From assembly GCA_041397525.1 (NCBI GenBank), contig JAWKWL010000003.1, positions 434,001 to 498,000 on the forward strand: a stretch of 64,000 bases of DNA. The letters run 5' to 3'. The position numbers and the translations under genes are program-made. The notes under the pieces were generated by a model, which was not told where the DNA came from, ran no database searches, and saw only the letters and a program-made list of their open reading frames with translations. This stretch comes from BOKV01 sp041397525 (GTDB taxonomy: Bacteria; Pseudomonadota; Alphaproteobacteria; Rhizobiales; Rhizobiaceae). Of this stretch, positions 35,818 through 44,688 are shown piece by piece. The stretch's first letter is position 1, and every line of letters begins with the position of its first letter.

Positions 35818-37077
35818 TTATACCGCCCGCCAGCCGATATCGCGGCGGCAAAAGCCTTCCGGCCAGTCAATCACATCAACAGCCGCATAGGCCTTCGCCT
35901 GCGCCTCGGCGACATTGGCCCCGACGGCGGTGATATTCAGCACCCGCCCGCCATTGGCAATCACGGTCTCCCCTTTCATTGCCGTACCGGCATGAAACAC
36001 AATTGCGCCCATGGCCTCTGCCTCGTCGATCCCGTGAATGGTGCTACCTTTTTCATAATTGCCGGGATAACCCTTTGCAGCCAGAACCACGGTCAGCGCA
36101 GTGTCGTCCGACCATTCAGCGTCAACGCTCATCAGGTCGCCTTCAATGGCCGCCATCATCAATTCGACGATATCGCTCTTGAGGCGAGGCATCAGCACCT
36201 GGCATTCGGGATCACCGAAACGTACATTGTATTCGATCAGCTTCGGCCCGTCTTTCGTCAGCATCAGCCCGGCATAAAGAATCCCGTGAAACGGCATGCC
36301 CCGGTGATGCATGCCTGCAAGCGTTGGCACAATGATCTCGCCCATTACTTCGGAAATTGTTTCGGCATCCAGAACCGGTGCCGGCGAATAGGCGCCCATC
36401 CCGCCGGTATTGGGTCCGGTGTCGCCTTCGCCGACGCGCTTGTGATCCTGGGCTGTACCCAGAAGCAGCGCGGTCTGGCCATCGCACAGTGCAAACAGCG
36501 AGGCTTCCTCACCTTCGAGATACTCCTCGACAACGACCTCCGCGCCCGCAGCGCCAAACTCGCCCTCGAAACAGGCATCCACCGCGTCGAAGGCCTCTTC
36601 GAGCGTCATCGCCACCGTCACGCCCTTGCCGGCAGCCAGTCCGTCAGCCTTGATCACAATGGGCGTGCCCACCCCGCGAATGTAGTTCTTCGCCTTTGGA
36701 CCATTGTTGAACCGCTGATAAGCGGCTGTCGGAATGTCGAATTCGGCACACAAATCCTTGGTAAAGCCCTTAGAGCCTTCGAGCTGTGATGCCTTTGCCG
36801 ACGGGCCGAATGCAGCAATTCCTGCCTGTTCAAGGTCGTCTGCCAGCCCTGCTACGAGCGGCACTTCCGGTCCGACCACGACCAGCCCGATGGTGTTTTC
36901 CCTTGCGAAAGCAATGACAGCGGCGTGATCGGCGACATCCAGTGCAACACATTCGGCGAGAGCAGCGATGCCGGCATTTCCCGGCGCACAATAAAGCCTG
37001 TCGCAATGGCGTGACTGGCGGATCTTGAAGGCCAACGCATGTTCGCGTCCGCCGGAGCCGATGAGAAGAATGTTCAT
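35818..37077 (-). CDS. purD: Phosphoribosylamine-glycine ligase (GAR synthetase)
   Basis: Second step of purine synthesis: joins phosphoribosylamine and glycine using ATP. The 419-residue ATP-grasp protein has the N-terminal MNILLIGSGGREHALAFKI, KADGLAAGKGVTVA for nucleotide binding, GAYSPAP and NVRFGDPECQ with the metal-binding Asp. Length and ends are normal. It is the head of a probable operon with the enoyl-CoA hydratase and a membrane protein. Confidence 0.98.
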   Translation of the reverse strand: MNILLIGSGGREHALAFKIRQSRHCDRLYCAPGNAGIAALAECVALDVADHAAVIAFARENTIGLVVVGPEVPLVAGLADDLEQAGIAAFGPSAKASQLEGSKGFTKDLCAEFDIPTAAYQRFNNGPKAKNYIRGVGTPIVIKADGLAAGKGVTVAMTLEEAFDAVDACFEGEFGAAGAEVVVEEYLEGEEASLFALCDGQTALLLGTAQDHKRVGEGDTGPNTGGMGAYSPAPVLDAETISEVMGEIIVPTLAGMHHRGMPFHGILYAGLMLTKDGPKLIEYNVRFGDPECQVLMPRLKSDIVELMMAAIEGDLMSVDAEWSDDTALTVVLAAKGYPGNYEKGSTIHGIDEAEAMGAIVFHAGTAMKGETVIANGGRVLNITAVGANVAEAQAKAYAAVDVIDWPEGFCRRDIGWRAV

Positions 37078-37241
37078 GTCACATATCCGCTTGGCAATAG
37101 GTCGGGCAAATGGCTTGGTGAGGCATTAACACGCGTTCGCCAGCGGGCCAATCAAAGCCTCGATCAATGACGGGTTTTGTTGTGGAAGCGCTGGCGCTTT
37201 GCTACCACGGGAACTCGACCAATGAAAAAGCGAAATCGCAT

Positions 37242-37868
37242 ATGCATCCCAACCCTGTATTCAGAAAAGCGCCGCATGATCGCAACCTGGCTTTTGCGCG
37301 CGATCGCGGTTTCGGAATTCTGGCAGTCAATGCCGATAACGGACCGCTGCTGAGCCACGTTCCATTTGTCCTGTCGCAGGACGGGACGACCCTCGAAGCG
37401 CATTTGGTGCGTTCCAACCCGATTGTCCGTTTGCTGGCTGAACCAAGAGCAGTGGCCATCGCCATATCGGGTCCGGACGGCTATGTGTCGCCCGACTGGT
37501 ATGGTGTGGAAAACCAGGTCCCGACCTGGAACTACGTCGCCGTGCATTTGCGCGGTGTCATGCGCCTGAGCCCGCAGGAAGAACTGCACGGAGTTCTGGA
37601 GCGGCTGTCGCATGAGATGGAAAGCCGCCTTCTGCCGAAAAAGCCCTGGAAGTCGGACAAGATGGATCAGGAAATCTATGAGCGGATGTTGCGCCAGATC
37701 GTCCCTGTGGCCATGACCGTGGAGACGGTCGACGGCACCTGGAAATTGTCACAGAACAAGCCGGATGCTGCGCGTCTGGGTGCTGCGCATGGCATGCGCG
37801 AGGCGGCACTGGACGCAGCTTCCCATGACCTTGCCGACCTGATGGAAGATGCGCAATCTGCCGGGTGA
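37242..37868 (+). CDS. PaiB-like FMN-binding protein
   Basis: A 208-residue protein of the PaiB family, annotated as FMN-binding negative transcriptional regulators. The split-barrel flavin-binding parts are LSHVPFVL, the AHLVRSNPIVRLL segment and GYVSPDWYG followed by VPTWNYVAVHLRG. B. subtilis PaiB affects sporulation and degradative enzymes. A gene-regulatory role here is only inferred, because no DNA-binding domain is visible. ATG 37242 gives the canonical MHPNPVFR start; the ribosome site is weak. Confidence 0.9.
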   Translation: MHPNPVFRKAPHDRNLAFARDRGFGILAVNADNGPLLSHVPFVLSQDGTTLEAHLVRSNPIVRLLAEPRAVAIAISGPDGYVSPDWYGVENQVPTWNYVAVHLRGVMRLSPQEELHGVLERLSHEMESRLLPKKPWKSDKMDQEIYERMLRQIVPVAMTVETVDGTWKLSQNKPDAARLGAAHGMREAALDAASHDLADLMEDAQSAG

Positions 37869-37916
37869 CGTATGTAGCGGGCATTGAGCGACAAACCAGG
37901 AAGGATCACAGCTATT

Positions 37917-38864
37917 ATGGGTGAAAAGGTCGGCATTGTTGCAGACGCCGTTCGCGGGCATTGGGTCCACCGGTTTCTTCCGCATTGGCTTTGGCCCTAT
38001 GCGCAACTGGCGCGATGGGAGCGCCCGATCGGCTGGTGGCTGTTGATGTGGCCATGCTGGTGGTCGTTGGCCATGGCCCTTGCATCGCAGCCCGGCGGAA
38101 CCGCAGCAACGGATTGGCCAAAAACCGTGCTGTCTCTGGCGCTGTTTCTCGCCGGCGCCTTCACCATGCGTGGCGCTGGCTGCACCTACAATGATCTGGT
38201 TGACGAGGACATTGATGAAAAAATCGCGCGAACACGCTCCAGGCCCCTGCCGTCAGGCCGTGTGACCCGCAGGAATGCCTGGCTGTTCCTGTTTCTGCAA
38301 TTGCTGCTCGGCCTTGTCATCCTGCTGCAATTCAACTGGACTGCAATTGCGCTGGGATGCCTGTCACTGGTGACGGTGGTGATTTATCCGTTCATGAAGC
38401 GCATCACCTGGTGGCCGCAATTGTTTCTCGGCTTCGCCTTTTCCTGGGGCGCGTTGATGGGCTGGCCGGAAATGACCGGTGAAATCGCCCCGCCGATGTT
38501 CGTGCTTTATTTCGGAAGCATCTTCTGGGTGATCGGTTACGACACCATCTACGCGCTGCAGGACATCGAGGATGATGCGCTGGTGGGCGTCAAGTCCACG
38601 GCGCGGCTTTTTGGAAGTAGTGCGAGAACGGCGATTGCCGCACTTTACGGCGCGGCATTGGTGCTCTTCGCACTTGCCTTCATGCTGGCAGGGGTGGCCT
38701 GGCAGGCTTATGTCGGGCTGATACTTGGTCTTGCCCATATGGGCTGGCAGTTGTGGCGACTGGATCTTGACGATCCCGTCCTTGCACTTCGCTTGTTCAA
38801 GTCGAACAGCCTGTTTGGCTGGATCCTGTTTGGCGGCTTGATGCTAGCGGCAATCACCACCTAG
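37917..38864 (+). CDS. ubiA: 4-hydroxybenzoate polyprenyltransferase
   Basis: Integral membrane enzyme that attaches the polyprenyl chain to 4-hydroxybenzoate in ubiquinone synthesis. The 315-residue protein has multiple helices and the two Asp-rich metal-diphosphate motifs: NDLVDEDIDEKIARTRSRPL near residue 91 and YALQDIEDDALVGVKSTA near residue 220. GGAAGG lies upstream of ATG 37917; a TTG at 37884 would add 11 residues. It probably shares a transcript with the PaiB-like gene 48 bases upstream. Confidence 0.95.
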   Translation: MGEKVGIVADAVRGHWVHRFLPHWLWPYAQLARWERPIGWWLLMWPCWWSLAMALASQPGGTAATDWPKTVLSLALFLAGAFTMRGAGCTYNDLVDEDIDEKIARTRSRPLPSGRVTRRNAWLFLFLQLLLGLVILLQFNWTAIALGCLSLVTVVIYPFMKRITWWPQLFLGFAFSWGALMGWPEMTGEIAPPMFVLYFGSIFWVIGYDTIYALQDIEDDALVGVKSTARLFGSSARTAIAALYGAALVLFALAFMLAGVAWQAYVGLILGLAHMGWQLWRLDLDDPVLALRLFKSNSLFGWILFGGLMLAAITT

Positions 38865-38874
38865 GGTCAGGACC

Positions 38875-39486
38875 CTAGCGCCGTGCGATCAACTCTTCGC
38901 CTGAAACGCGAACCACTTCGCCGACAATGCCTACCTTGCGGCGACGCAGGAACCACGGCCGCATGTTGAGGCGGCTCATGCGCTTGCGTCTTGCAATTGC
39001 CGGTTCGACCATGATCTGGCCAAGCTGCTCGCGGATCGGACGGGCAATGGCATCTGCACCAACGATGAGCATTGGCAGTTGCAGCAGGCGCGACCAGGCA
39101 TGCCAGTCTGCCGCAATGTCATCAAGATTGTCGGAAACCAGCAGCGGCACGCAAAGATCACTGTCTGCATGATGCAGTTCCAGTGTCGCGGTGATGCTGC
39201 CATCGTCATTTTCAATGGCACGCGCGGCAATGCCGGTGAATGCCTTTGAGGGAAGCGCCATTGATACCGGCAGACCGCAGTTGAGCCTGCGCTTCATGAC
39301 TGCTCCCTGCCGGTCAATGGTATAGCTGGTAGCGTTCGGACCTTCCAGGACCAACCGGTGTGGCAGACCGTAGGGGTCAAGGCGCAACTGCGCCCCGGCC
39401 CATGCTGGCTTGCCCTCGTTGCGGCTGGTGTTCTGGCTATGCCGGGCGGTGTTGCCAACGCCTTCCTGTGCAGCGGTCTGAACCAT
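38875..39486 (-). CDS. Conserved hypothetical protein, DUF6101-like
   Basis: A 203-residue soluble protein rich in basic residues at its C terminus (MVEPAIARRKRMSRLNMRPW). It resembles a family of uncharacterised rhizobial proteins (DUF6101) often found next to ubiA; that assignment is from memory. No catalytic motif stands out. The ATG at 39486 has a GAGG box. It converges on ubiA with a 10-base gap. Confidence 0.65.
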   Translation of the reverse strand: MVQTAAQEGVGNTARHSQNTSRNEGKPAWAGAQLRLDPYGLPHRLVLEGPNATSYTIDRQGAVMKRRLNCGLPVSMALPSKAFTGIAARAIENDDGSITATLELHHADSDLCVPLLVSDNLDDIAADWHAWSRLLQLPMLIVGADAIARPIREQLGQIMVEPAIARRKRMSRLNMRPWFLRRRKVGIVGEVVRVSGEELIARR

Positions 39487-39709
39487 TTTCTTGCCTCTCT
39501 GTCCCCTTCAGAGCCCGATCTTTGTCAGGTCTTCTGATCGTCACCGGTTGTAGTTGTTCTTGTTCTGGTGACAGGTGTGACAATAGCACCCGCATCTCCC
39601 GATCCGCTTAACGGACAAGGTGAATCAATCCTTGCCTGCAGCTGTGGTTATTGAATTATTTCAGTGTGCAAGGATGTGGTAAGGAGTGCGGTCATCGGTG
39701 CCACTTCCA

Positions 39710-39750
39710 TTTGTCTGTCACGCTTGCAAGTCAATCTGGTTTGTCTGTCA
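39710..39750. promoter_or_regulatory. Repeated TTTGTCTGTCA upstream of the cupin gene
   Basis: Two exact 11-base copies (39710-39720 and 39740-39750) are 30 bases apart, about three helical turns. The 317-base gap 39487-39803 also holds an 8-bp inverted repeat (39628-39635 with 39668-39675) and AT-rich tracts suitable for a promoter, but no gene. The repeat end is about 53 bases before the cupin start. The regulator is unknown. Confidence 0.35.
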
Positions 39751-39803
39751 TTTTTTGGAAAATTTGATAGTCAACGCGCATCGCATCACGCTGGAGCAGT
39801 CCC

Positions 39804-40289
39804 ATGAGCAAGGAAAAGACGGAAACACCCATCGCCATTGTCGCTTCACATGCTGCACCCCGAACCAGGCCGTCCAATTACCCCGAACCGTTTTTCAGCC
39901 GGATGGGCGGCAGGACGAAACGCCCGCTTGGCGATCTTTTCGGACTGCAGAATTTTGGTGTAAACCTGACCACTCTGCAGCCCGGTGGCGAATCCGCCCT
40001 GCTGCATCGCCATTCAAGACAGGACGAGTTCATCTACATTGTAGACGGCAATCCGACTTTGGTGACCGATCGCGGAGAGGTCGAAATGTCTCCAGGAATG
40101 TGCGCCGGTTTTCCTGCCGCGGGTCTCGCACATCAGTTGGTCAATCGCAGCGAGATGCCGGTAACCTATCTTGAAATCGGCGACCGCACACCCGGCGACG
40201 AGGGCAGCTATCCCGATGACGATATTGCTGCAGCGCTCGGCCCGGACGGGAAATGGGTATTTACCCACAAGGACGGCACGCCTTACTAA
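39804..40289 (+). CDS. Cupin-domain protein
   Basis: A 161-residue single-domain cupin. Motif 1 shows the metal-binding histidines and Glu in LLHRHSRQDEFIYIVDG, and motif 2 is GMCAGFPAAGLAHQLVN, with the final metal-type His. Such small cupins may bind a metal and act as dioxygenases or isomerases, or bind ligands. The N terminus (about 50 residues, PEPFFSRMGGRTKRPLGDLF) is shared with other rhizobial cupins annotated as transcriptional regulators. The substrate is not inferable. Confidence 0.88.
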   Translation: MSKEKTETPIAIVASHAAPRTRPSNYPEPFFSRMGGRTKRPLGDLFGLQNFGVNLTTLQPGGESALLHRHSRQDEFIYIVDGNPTLVTDRGEVEMSPGMCAGFPAAGLAHQLVNRSEMPVTYLEIGDRTPGDEGSYPDDDIAAALGPDGKWVFTHKDGTPY

Positions 40290-40298
40290 GTTCTTCTG

Positions 40299-41714
40299 TC
40301 ACAGCATTTTTCCGGGGTTCATGATCCCGCGCGGGTCGATGGCTGCCTTGATCCGGCGCATGAGCTCCAGTTCCTCGCTCGACTTGGTCGCTGCAAGCAT
40401 GTCCCGCTTCATCTGGCCGATGCCGTGTTCTGCCGAAATCGATCCGTCCATCGACAGGACAAGCGCGTGAATTGCGTCATTGATGGCCAGCCGGTTGGTC
40501 ATGAATTCGGCTGTATCCGCGCCTTCGGGCTGCGAGATGTTGTAATGGATATTGCCATCCCCCATGTGACCGAAGGCAACGACCCTGCTGCCGGGCAATT
40601 CCCGCTCGACGATTTTCCCCGCCCGCTCCAGAAATTCAGGCACGGCATGAACCGGCACGGAGATATCGTGCTTGATTGAGCCGCCTTCCGGTTTCTGCGC
40701 ACCGGGCAGGGTCTCGCGGATCGCCCACAATTCCCGTTGACGCGCAATCGAGCCTGCAATCACTGCATCCTTGACCAGCCCGACTTCGATTGCTTCGCCG
40801 AAAATTCCCTCGGCTAGCCCGCTGGCATCTTCCTGTGACCGGCCTGACGAAACCTCTGCCAGCACATACCAAGGATAGGGGCTTTCGAGTGGGTCGCGTT
40901 GGCCATTGCCGTGGCGCAATACGAATTCGATACCGATGCGCGGCATCAGTTCGAAACTCGTCAGCGCATTGCCACCAATCCGCTGGGCTAGATTCAACAG
41001 TGCCAGAGCCTTTTCCGGGCTTTCAACACCTGCAAAGGCGACCTCGCGTCCCGCCGGTCGCGGAAAGAGTTTCAGTACTGCCGCAGTGACAATGCCGAGT
41101 GTTCCCTCGCCACCGATGAACAAGTTGCGCAGCGAATAGCCGGTATTGTCCTTTTTCAGCTTTCGTAGTCCGTTCCAGACATTGCCGTCCGGCAGCACCA
41201 CCTCCAGGCCGAGCACGAGATCACGGGTGCTGCCAAAGGCAAGGACAGCTGTTCCGCCCGCATTGGTCGATATGTTGCCGCCGATCTGGCACGACCCTTG
41301 TGAGGCCAGTGACAGCGGAAACAGCAGGTTGTTTTCTTCCGCTCTTTGCTGGATCACCTGCAGGATGACACCGGCCTCAACGGTCATCGTGGCACCTGCA
41401 ACATCGATCTCGCGAATGGCGTTCATCCGCTCCATCGAAACAACGATCTGCTCGCCGCTCATGTCAGGTGTCGCGCCGGCAGCATGCCCGGTATTGCCGC
41501 CCTGCGGTACAAGAGCCGTTCCGGTTTCAGCCGCAAGTTTCACGATTGCCGCGACTTCACCCGTCGAACCGGGTTTCAGGACCAGCGGCGTGGTACCTGG
41601 AAACAGGCCACGATTTTCAACCGTGTAGCGTGACAGGTCGAGCGGAGCGGCGAGGGCATTCCTGTGACCGACGATTTCGCCAAAGCGTTTCAGCAAATGA
41701 GGGTCAAGACTCAT
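40299..41714 (-). CDS. FAD-linked oxidase (D-2-hydroxy-acid dehydrogenase type)
   Basis: A 471-residue flavoprotein of the VAO/GlcD family, resembling D-2-hydroxyglutarate or D-lactate dehydrogenases. The FAD-binding PCMH part includes LVPQGGNTGHAAGATP and GGNISTNAGGTAVLAFGSTR. The C-terminal cap holds AFGHMGDGNIHYNIS (the metal-binding His pair) and ends SAEHGIGQMKRDM and DPRGIMNPGKML, all diagnostic. The electron acceptor is not known. Its start overlaps the stop of the Sua5-type gene by four bases (ATGA). Confidence 0.93.
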   Translation of the reverse strand: MSLDPHLLKRFGEIVGHRNALAAPLDLSRYTVENRGLFPGTTPLVLKPGSTGEVAAIVKLAAETGTALVPQGGNTGHAAGATPDMSGEQIVVSMERMNAIREIDVAGATMTVEAGVILQVIQQRAEENNLLFPLSLASQGSCQIGGNISTNAGGTAVLAFGSTRDLVLGLEVVLPDGNVWNGLRKLKKDNTGYSLRNLFIGGEGTLGIVTAAVLKLFPRPAGREVAFAGVESPEKALALLNLAQRIGGNALTSFELMPRIGIEFVLRHGNGQRDPLESPYPWYVLAEVSSGRSQEDASGLAEGIFGEAIEVGLVKDAVIAGSIARQRELWAIRETLPGAQKPEGGSIKHDISVPVHAVPEFLERAGKIVERELPGSRVVAFGHMGDGNIHYNISQPEGADTAEFMTNRLAINDAIHALVLSMDGSISAEHGIGQMKRDMLAATKSSEELELMRRIKAAIDPRGIMNPGKML

Positions 41715-42694
41715 CGGGTTTCATCCTTGTCAGGGCGAGGGGCGGCGGCCCGCTTGAGCCGGTCATTGATCGCCGAAGCAAGCCCCGCTCCAGGTATCGT
41801 TTCCACCGCAATCAGTGCTGGATGTTCTGCGTCCAGTTCCTTCATCATGGAATAGAGATTGGCCGCCGCCTCCGTCAGATCGCCCGTTTGTGAAAGGTTT
41901 CGAATGCTCGAAGCCCGGCTGCGATCCTTGCCGTCGGCTGAACCAAAGGCAAGCAGAGCCGCACCTTGCGGGCAGTCGCGAATATCGAGGACCATTCCCG
42001 CCTCCGGCGCGTAGTGGCTTTCGAGCATGCCGGGAGCCACGATGCCGCTATAGGCCCGCGGTTCGATGACAGGAATGCCACAGAGAGCTTCGATCTCTTC
42101 CTTCGATATTCCGCCTGGCCGCAGCAGCACTATGTGCCCGTCTTCGACTTTCACGATGGTCGATTCCAGACCGACCCTTGCCGGCCCCGCATCCAGTACC
42201 AGCAACGGCTCGTCGCGATATTCGTCGCCGACATGCTGTGCCTGGGTCGGTGAAATCCGTCCTGACCGGTTGGCGCTTGGTGCGGCAAGCGGCTTGCCGA
42301 AGGCAGCAATCACTGCTCGCGAGGGGCTGGCTGGCGCCCGGATTGCCACTGTGTCCAGATCAGCCGTGACGAGGTCATGCACTCCGCTGTCTTTGCGCCG
42401 CGAAACCACCAGGGTAAGCGGTCCCGGCCAGAAGTGGTTGGCAAGCTTCCTCGAAACTGGGTCAAACACGCCAATGGTCTCTGCCATTGCCAATCCGTCG
42501 ACATGGCAGATCAACGGGTTGAAACGCGGCCGCCCCTTCATCGCAAAAATCGTCGCGACGCCAACGCCGTTGCAGGCATCCGCTGCCAGACCGTAAACCG
42601 TTTCCGTTGGAATGGCGATGCAGCGCCCGGCCCGCAATTCCCCGATTGCGGCTTCCTGCGCATCGCGCTCACGAATGTCGATGATCCTTGCCAA
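41711..42694 (-). CDS. L-threonylcarbamoyladenylate synthase (Sua5/YwlC type)
   Basis: Forms the threonylcarbamoyl-AMP used for t6A37 of tRNA. The 327-residue protein has the N-terminal YrdC domain (IAIPTETVYGLAADA, KGRPRFNPLICHV, APSANRSGRISPT), a linker, and a C-terminal Sua5 domain. The two-domain form is usual in rhizobia. The start is uncertain: the TTG at 42694 is the farthest in-frame candidate with a weak ribosome site, and it lies well upstream of the TETVYG motif as expected. Confidence 0.92.
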   Translation of the reverse strand: MARIIDIRERDAQEAAIGELRAGRCIAIPTETVYGLAADACNGVGVATIFAMKGRPRFNPLICHVDGLAMAETIGVFDPVSRKLANHFWPGPLTLVVSRRKDSGVHDLVTADLDTVAIRAPASPSRAVIAAFGKPLAAPSANRSGRISPTQAQHVGDEYRDEPLLVLDAGPARVGLESTIVKVEDGHIVLLRPGGISKEEIEALCGIPVIEPRAYSGIVAPGMLESHYAPEAGMVLDIRDCPQGAALLAFGSADGKDRSRASSIRNLSQTGDLTEAAANLYSMMKELDAEHPALIAVETIPGAGLASAINDRLKRAAAPRPDKDETR

Positions 42695-42828
42695 TTCCCG
42701 GCAGCGCTCCAGTTTGGTATTGGCGTCGGTATGCCACGATCATGCACAATCAAGAAAGGGGCAAAACCGGTTGCAGCCGCGTGAACTGGCGGCGTTGCAA
42801 TGTAATCGGTATAAACGCAGAGATTCAA

Positions 42829-42857
42829 TTGACGTAAACGTCAAAAGAATCTATCCC
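42829..42857 (+). promoter_or_regulatory. Palindromic operator over a promoter of the acyl-CoA dehydrogenase gene
   Basis: TTGACGT-AA-ACGTCAA at 42829-42844 has perfect 7-bp arms. Its first six bases can serve as a -35 box (TTGACG) with a TATCCC -10 candidate at 42852-42857, 17 bases away, so a bound regulator would block the promoter. The sequence resembles sites assigned to the MerR-type LiuR regulator of branched-chain amino acid degradation in Proteobacteria; that similarity is from memory. Confidence 0.55.
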
Positions 42858-42894
42858 ATTTGAACACTGTTCCACAGCCGTACCGGAGGAAATC

Positions 42895-44667
42895 ATGTAC
42901 CGCGCTCCAGTCAGCGAAATCGCCTTCGCCCTCAAGCAAGTTGCCGGAATGAAGGACGCAATGGCATCAGGCCAGTTGGGCGATCTCAGCGAAGACCTTC
43001 TCGATGCGGTGCTGGAAGAGGCTGGCCGTTTCGCATCCGAGGAAATCGCGCCACTCAACAAGGTGGGAGACAGCCACGGGACGCCCTGCAAGGATGGCGC
43101 GGTAACAACACCTCCCGGCTGGAAGGAAACCTACAAGGCTTGGGCGGAAGGTGGATGGAACGCCATTGCCGGCCCGGTCGAGCATGGCGGCCAGGGCCTG
43201 CCGACCATGCTGGCGGTCGCTGCAGCAGAAATGTGGAACTCGGCCTCCATGGCTTTCGGCTTGGGGCCATTGCTTACCATTGGCGCGATCGAAGCCTTGG
43301 ACAAGCATGGTTCCGCCATGCTCAAGCAGACCTATCTGGAAAAGCTCGTCTCGGGCGAATGGATGGGGACCATGAACCTGACCGAGCCGCAGGCAGGTTC
43401 CGACCTCAATGCGCTCAAGGCCCGCGCCGAACCAAATGCCGATGGCAGCTATCGAATTTTCGGGCAGAAGATATTCATCACCTATGGCGAACATGATCTG
43501 ACCGACAATATCTGTCATCTCGTGCTGGCGCGTTTGCCCGATGCTCCAGCCGGTACCCGTGGCATTTCGCTTTTCCTGGTGCCGAAGTTCCTGGTCAATG
43601 ACGACGGCAGCATTGGCGCGCGCAACGATGTGTGGTGCCAGAGCGTCGAGCACAAGCTCGGCATCCATGGTTCACCCACCTGCGTAATGATTTATGGCGA
43701 CGGCAAGTTTGGCGATCAGCCCGGCGCGACCGGTTGGCTGATCGGCGAGGAAAACCGTGGACTCGCATGCATGTTCACCATGATGAACAATGCCCGCCTC
43801 AATGTTGCAACACAGGGTGTTGCAGTGGCGGAAGCTGCATACCAGCACGCGCTCGCCTATGCAAAGGAACGCCGGCAGGGCAAGGCACCAGGTGCAGCTG
43901 GTGAGGGCATGTCGCCGATCATTGATCATCCCGACATCGCACGCACTCTGTTGACCATGAAGACCCATATCCAGGCAGCGCGGGGAATATGCTATTCCTG
44001 CGCCCATGCCCTCGACATGGCAAAGGCTGACGGCGGGGACACAAGGATGTGGTCCGAGCGTGCCGGACTGCTGACCCCGATCGCCAAGGCTTTTGCAACC
44101 GATATTGGCATGGAAGTTGCCAATCATGGTGTCCAGATCCATGGCGGCATGGGCTTCATCGAGGAGACAGGTGCCGCGCAGTTCCTGCGCGATTCGCGTA
44201 TCAATCCGATCTATGAAGGAACCAACGGCATTCAGGCCATCGACCTTGTCATGCGCAAATTGCCGCTGTCCGGTGGTGCTGCCGTGGCTGGCTACATCGC
44301 GGAATTGCGAGACATCGCCGAAGCGGTTCGCGCTTCGAACCGTGACGGATTTGGTGCGACGGCTTCCGAACTTGCAACAGCCCTTGATGACGTCGAGGCC
44401 GCAACGACTTGGATCCTGGAAAACCTCGAAGCAGGACGACAGGCAGAAGTGCTGGCAGGTGCCACGCCCTATCTGCGCCTGTTCGGCCTTGCCGCAGGTG
44501 CCGCTTACCTTGCCAAGGCAGGTCTTGCCGACGGCAATGATGACCGCGCTGTCCTGGCGCGCTTCTTCGCCGAGAATTTCCTCGGCGAGACGGCTGGCCT
44601 GAAATCTCGCGTCATGTTTGGCGCTTCCTCCATGCTCGCTGCACGCCAGTTGCTGGATGTGGCGTAA
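42895..44667 (+). CDS. Acyl-CoA dehydrogenase, long form
   Basis: FAD enzyme that introduces the first double bond of fatty-acyl-CoA. The 590-residue protein has the N- and middle domains (EWMGTMNLTEPQAGSDL for FAD, then KIFITYGEHDL), the C-terminal helical domain with QIHGGMGFIEETG, and NPIYEGTNGIQAIDLVMRKL carrying the catalytic-type Glu, plus an extra C-terminal domain of this long family. The ATG has a GGAGG box. It is followed 21 bases later by an enoyl-CoA hydratase. Confidence 0.94.
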   Translation: MYRAPVSEIAFALKQVAGMKDAMASGQLGDLSEDLLDAVLEEAGRFASEEIAPLNKVGDSHGTPCKDGAVTTPPGWKETYKAWAEGGWNAIAGPVEHGGQGLPTMLAVAAAEMWNSASMAFGLGPLLTIGAIEALDKHGSAMLKQTYLEKLVSGEWMGTMNLTEPQAGSDLNALKARAEPNADGSYRIFGQKIFITYGEHDLTDNICHLVLARLPDAPAGTRGISLFLVPKFLVNDDGSIGARNDVWCQSVEHKLGIHGSPTCVMIYGDGKFGDQPGATGWLIGEENRGLACMFTMMNNARLNVATQGVAVAEAAYQHALAYAKERRQGKAPGAAGEGMSPIIDHPDIARTLLTMKTHIQAARGICYSCAHALDMAKADGGDTRMWSERAGLLTPIAKAFATDIGMEVANHGVQIHGGMGFIEETGAAQFLRDSRINPIYEGTNGIQAIDLVMRKLPLSGGAAVAGYIAELRDIAEAVRASNRDGFGATASELATALDDVEAATTWILENLEAGRQAEVLAGATPYLRLFGLAAGAAYLAKAGLADGNDDRAVLARFFAENFLGETAGLKSRVMFGASSMLAARQLLDVA

Positions 44668-44688
44668 ATTCAACCGGGGAACAATTGA

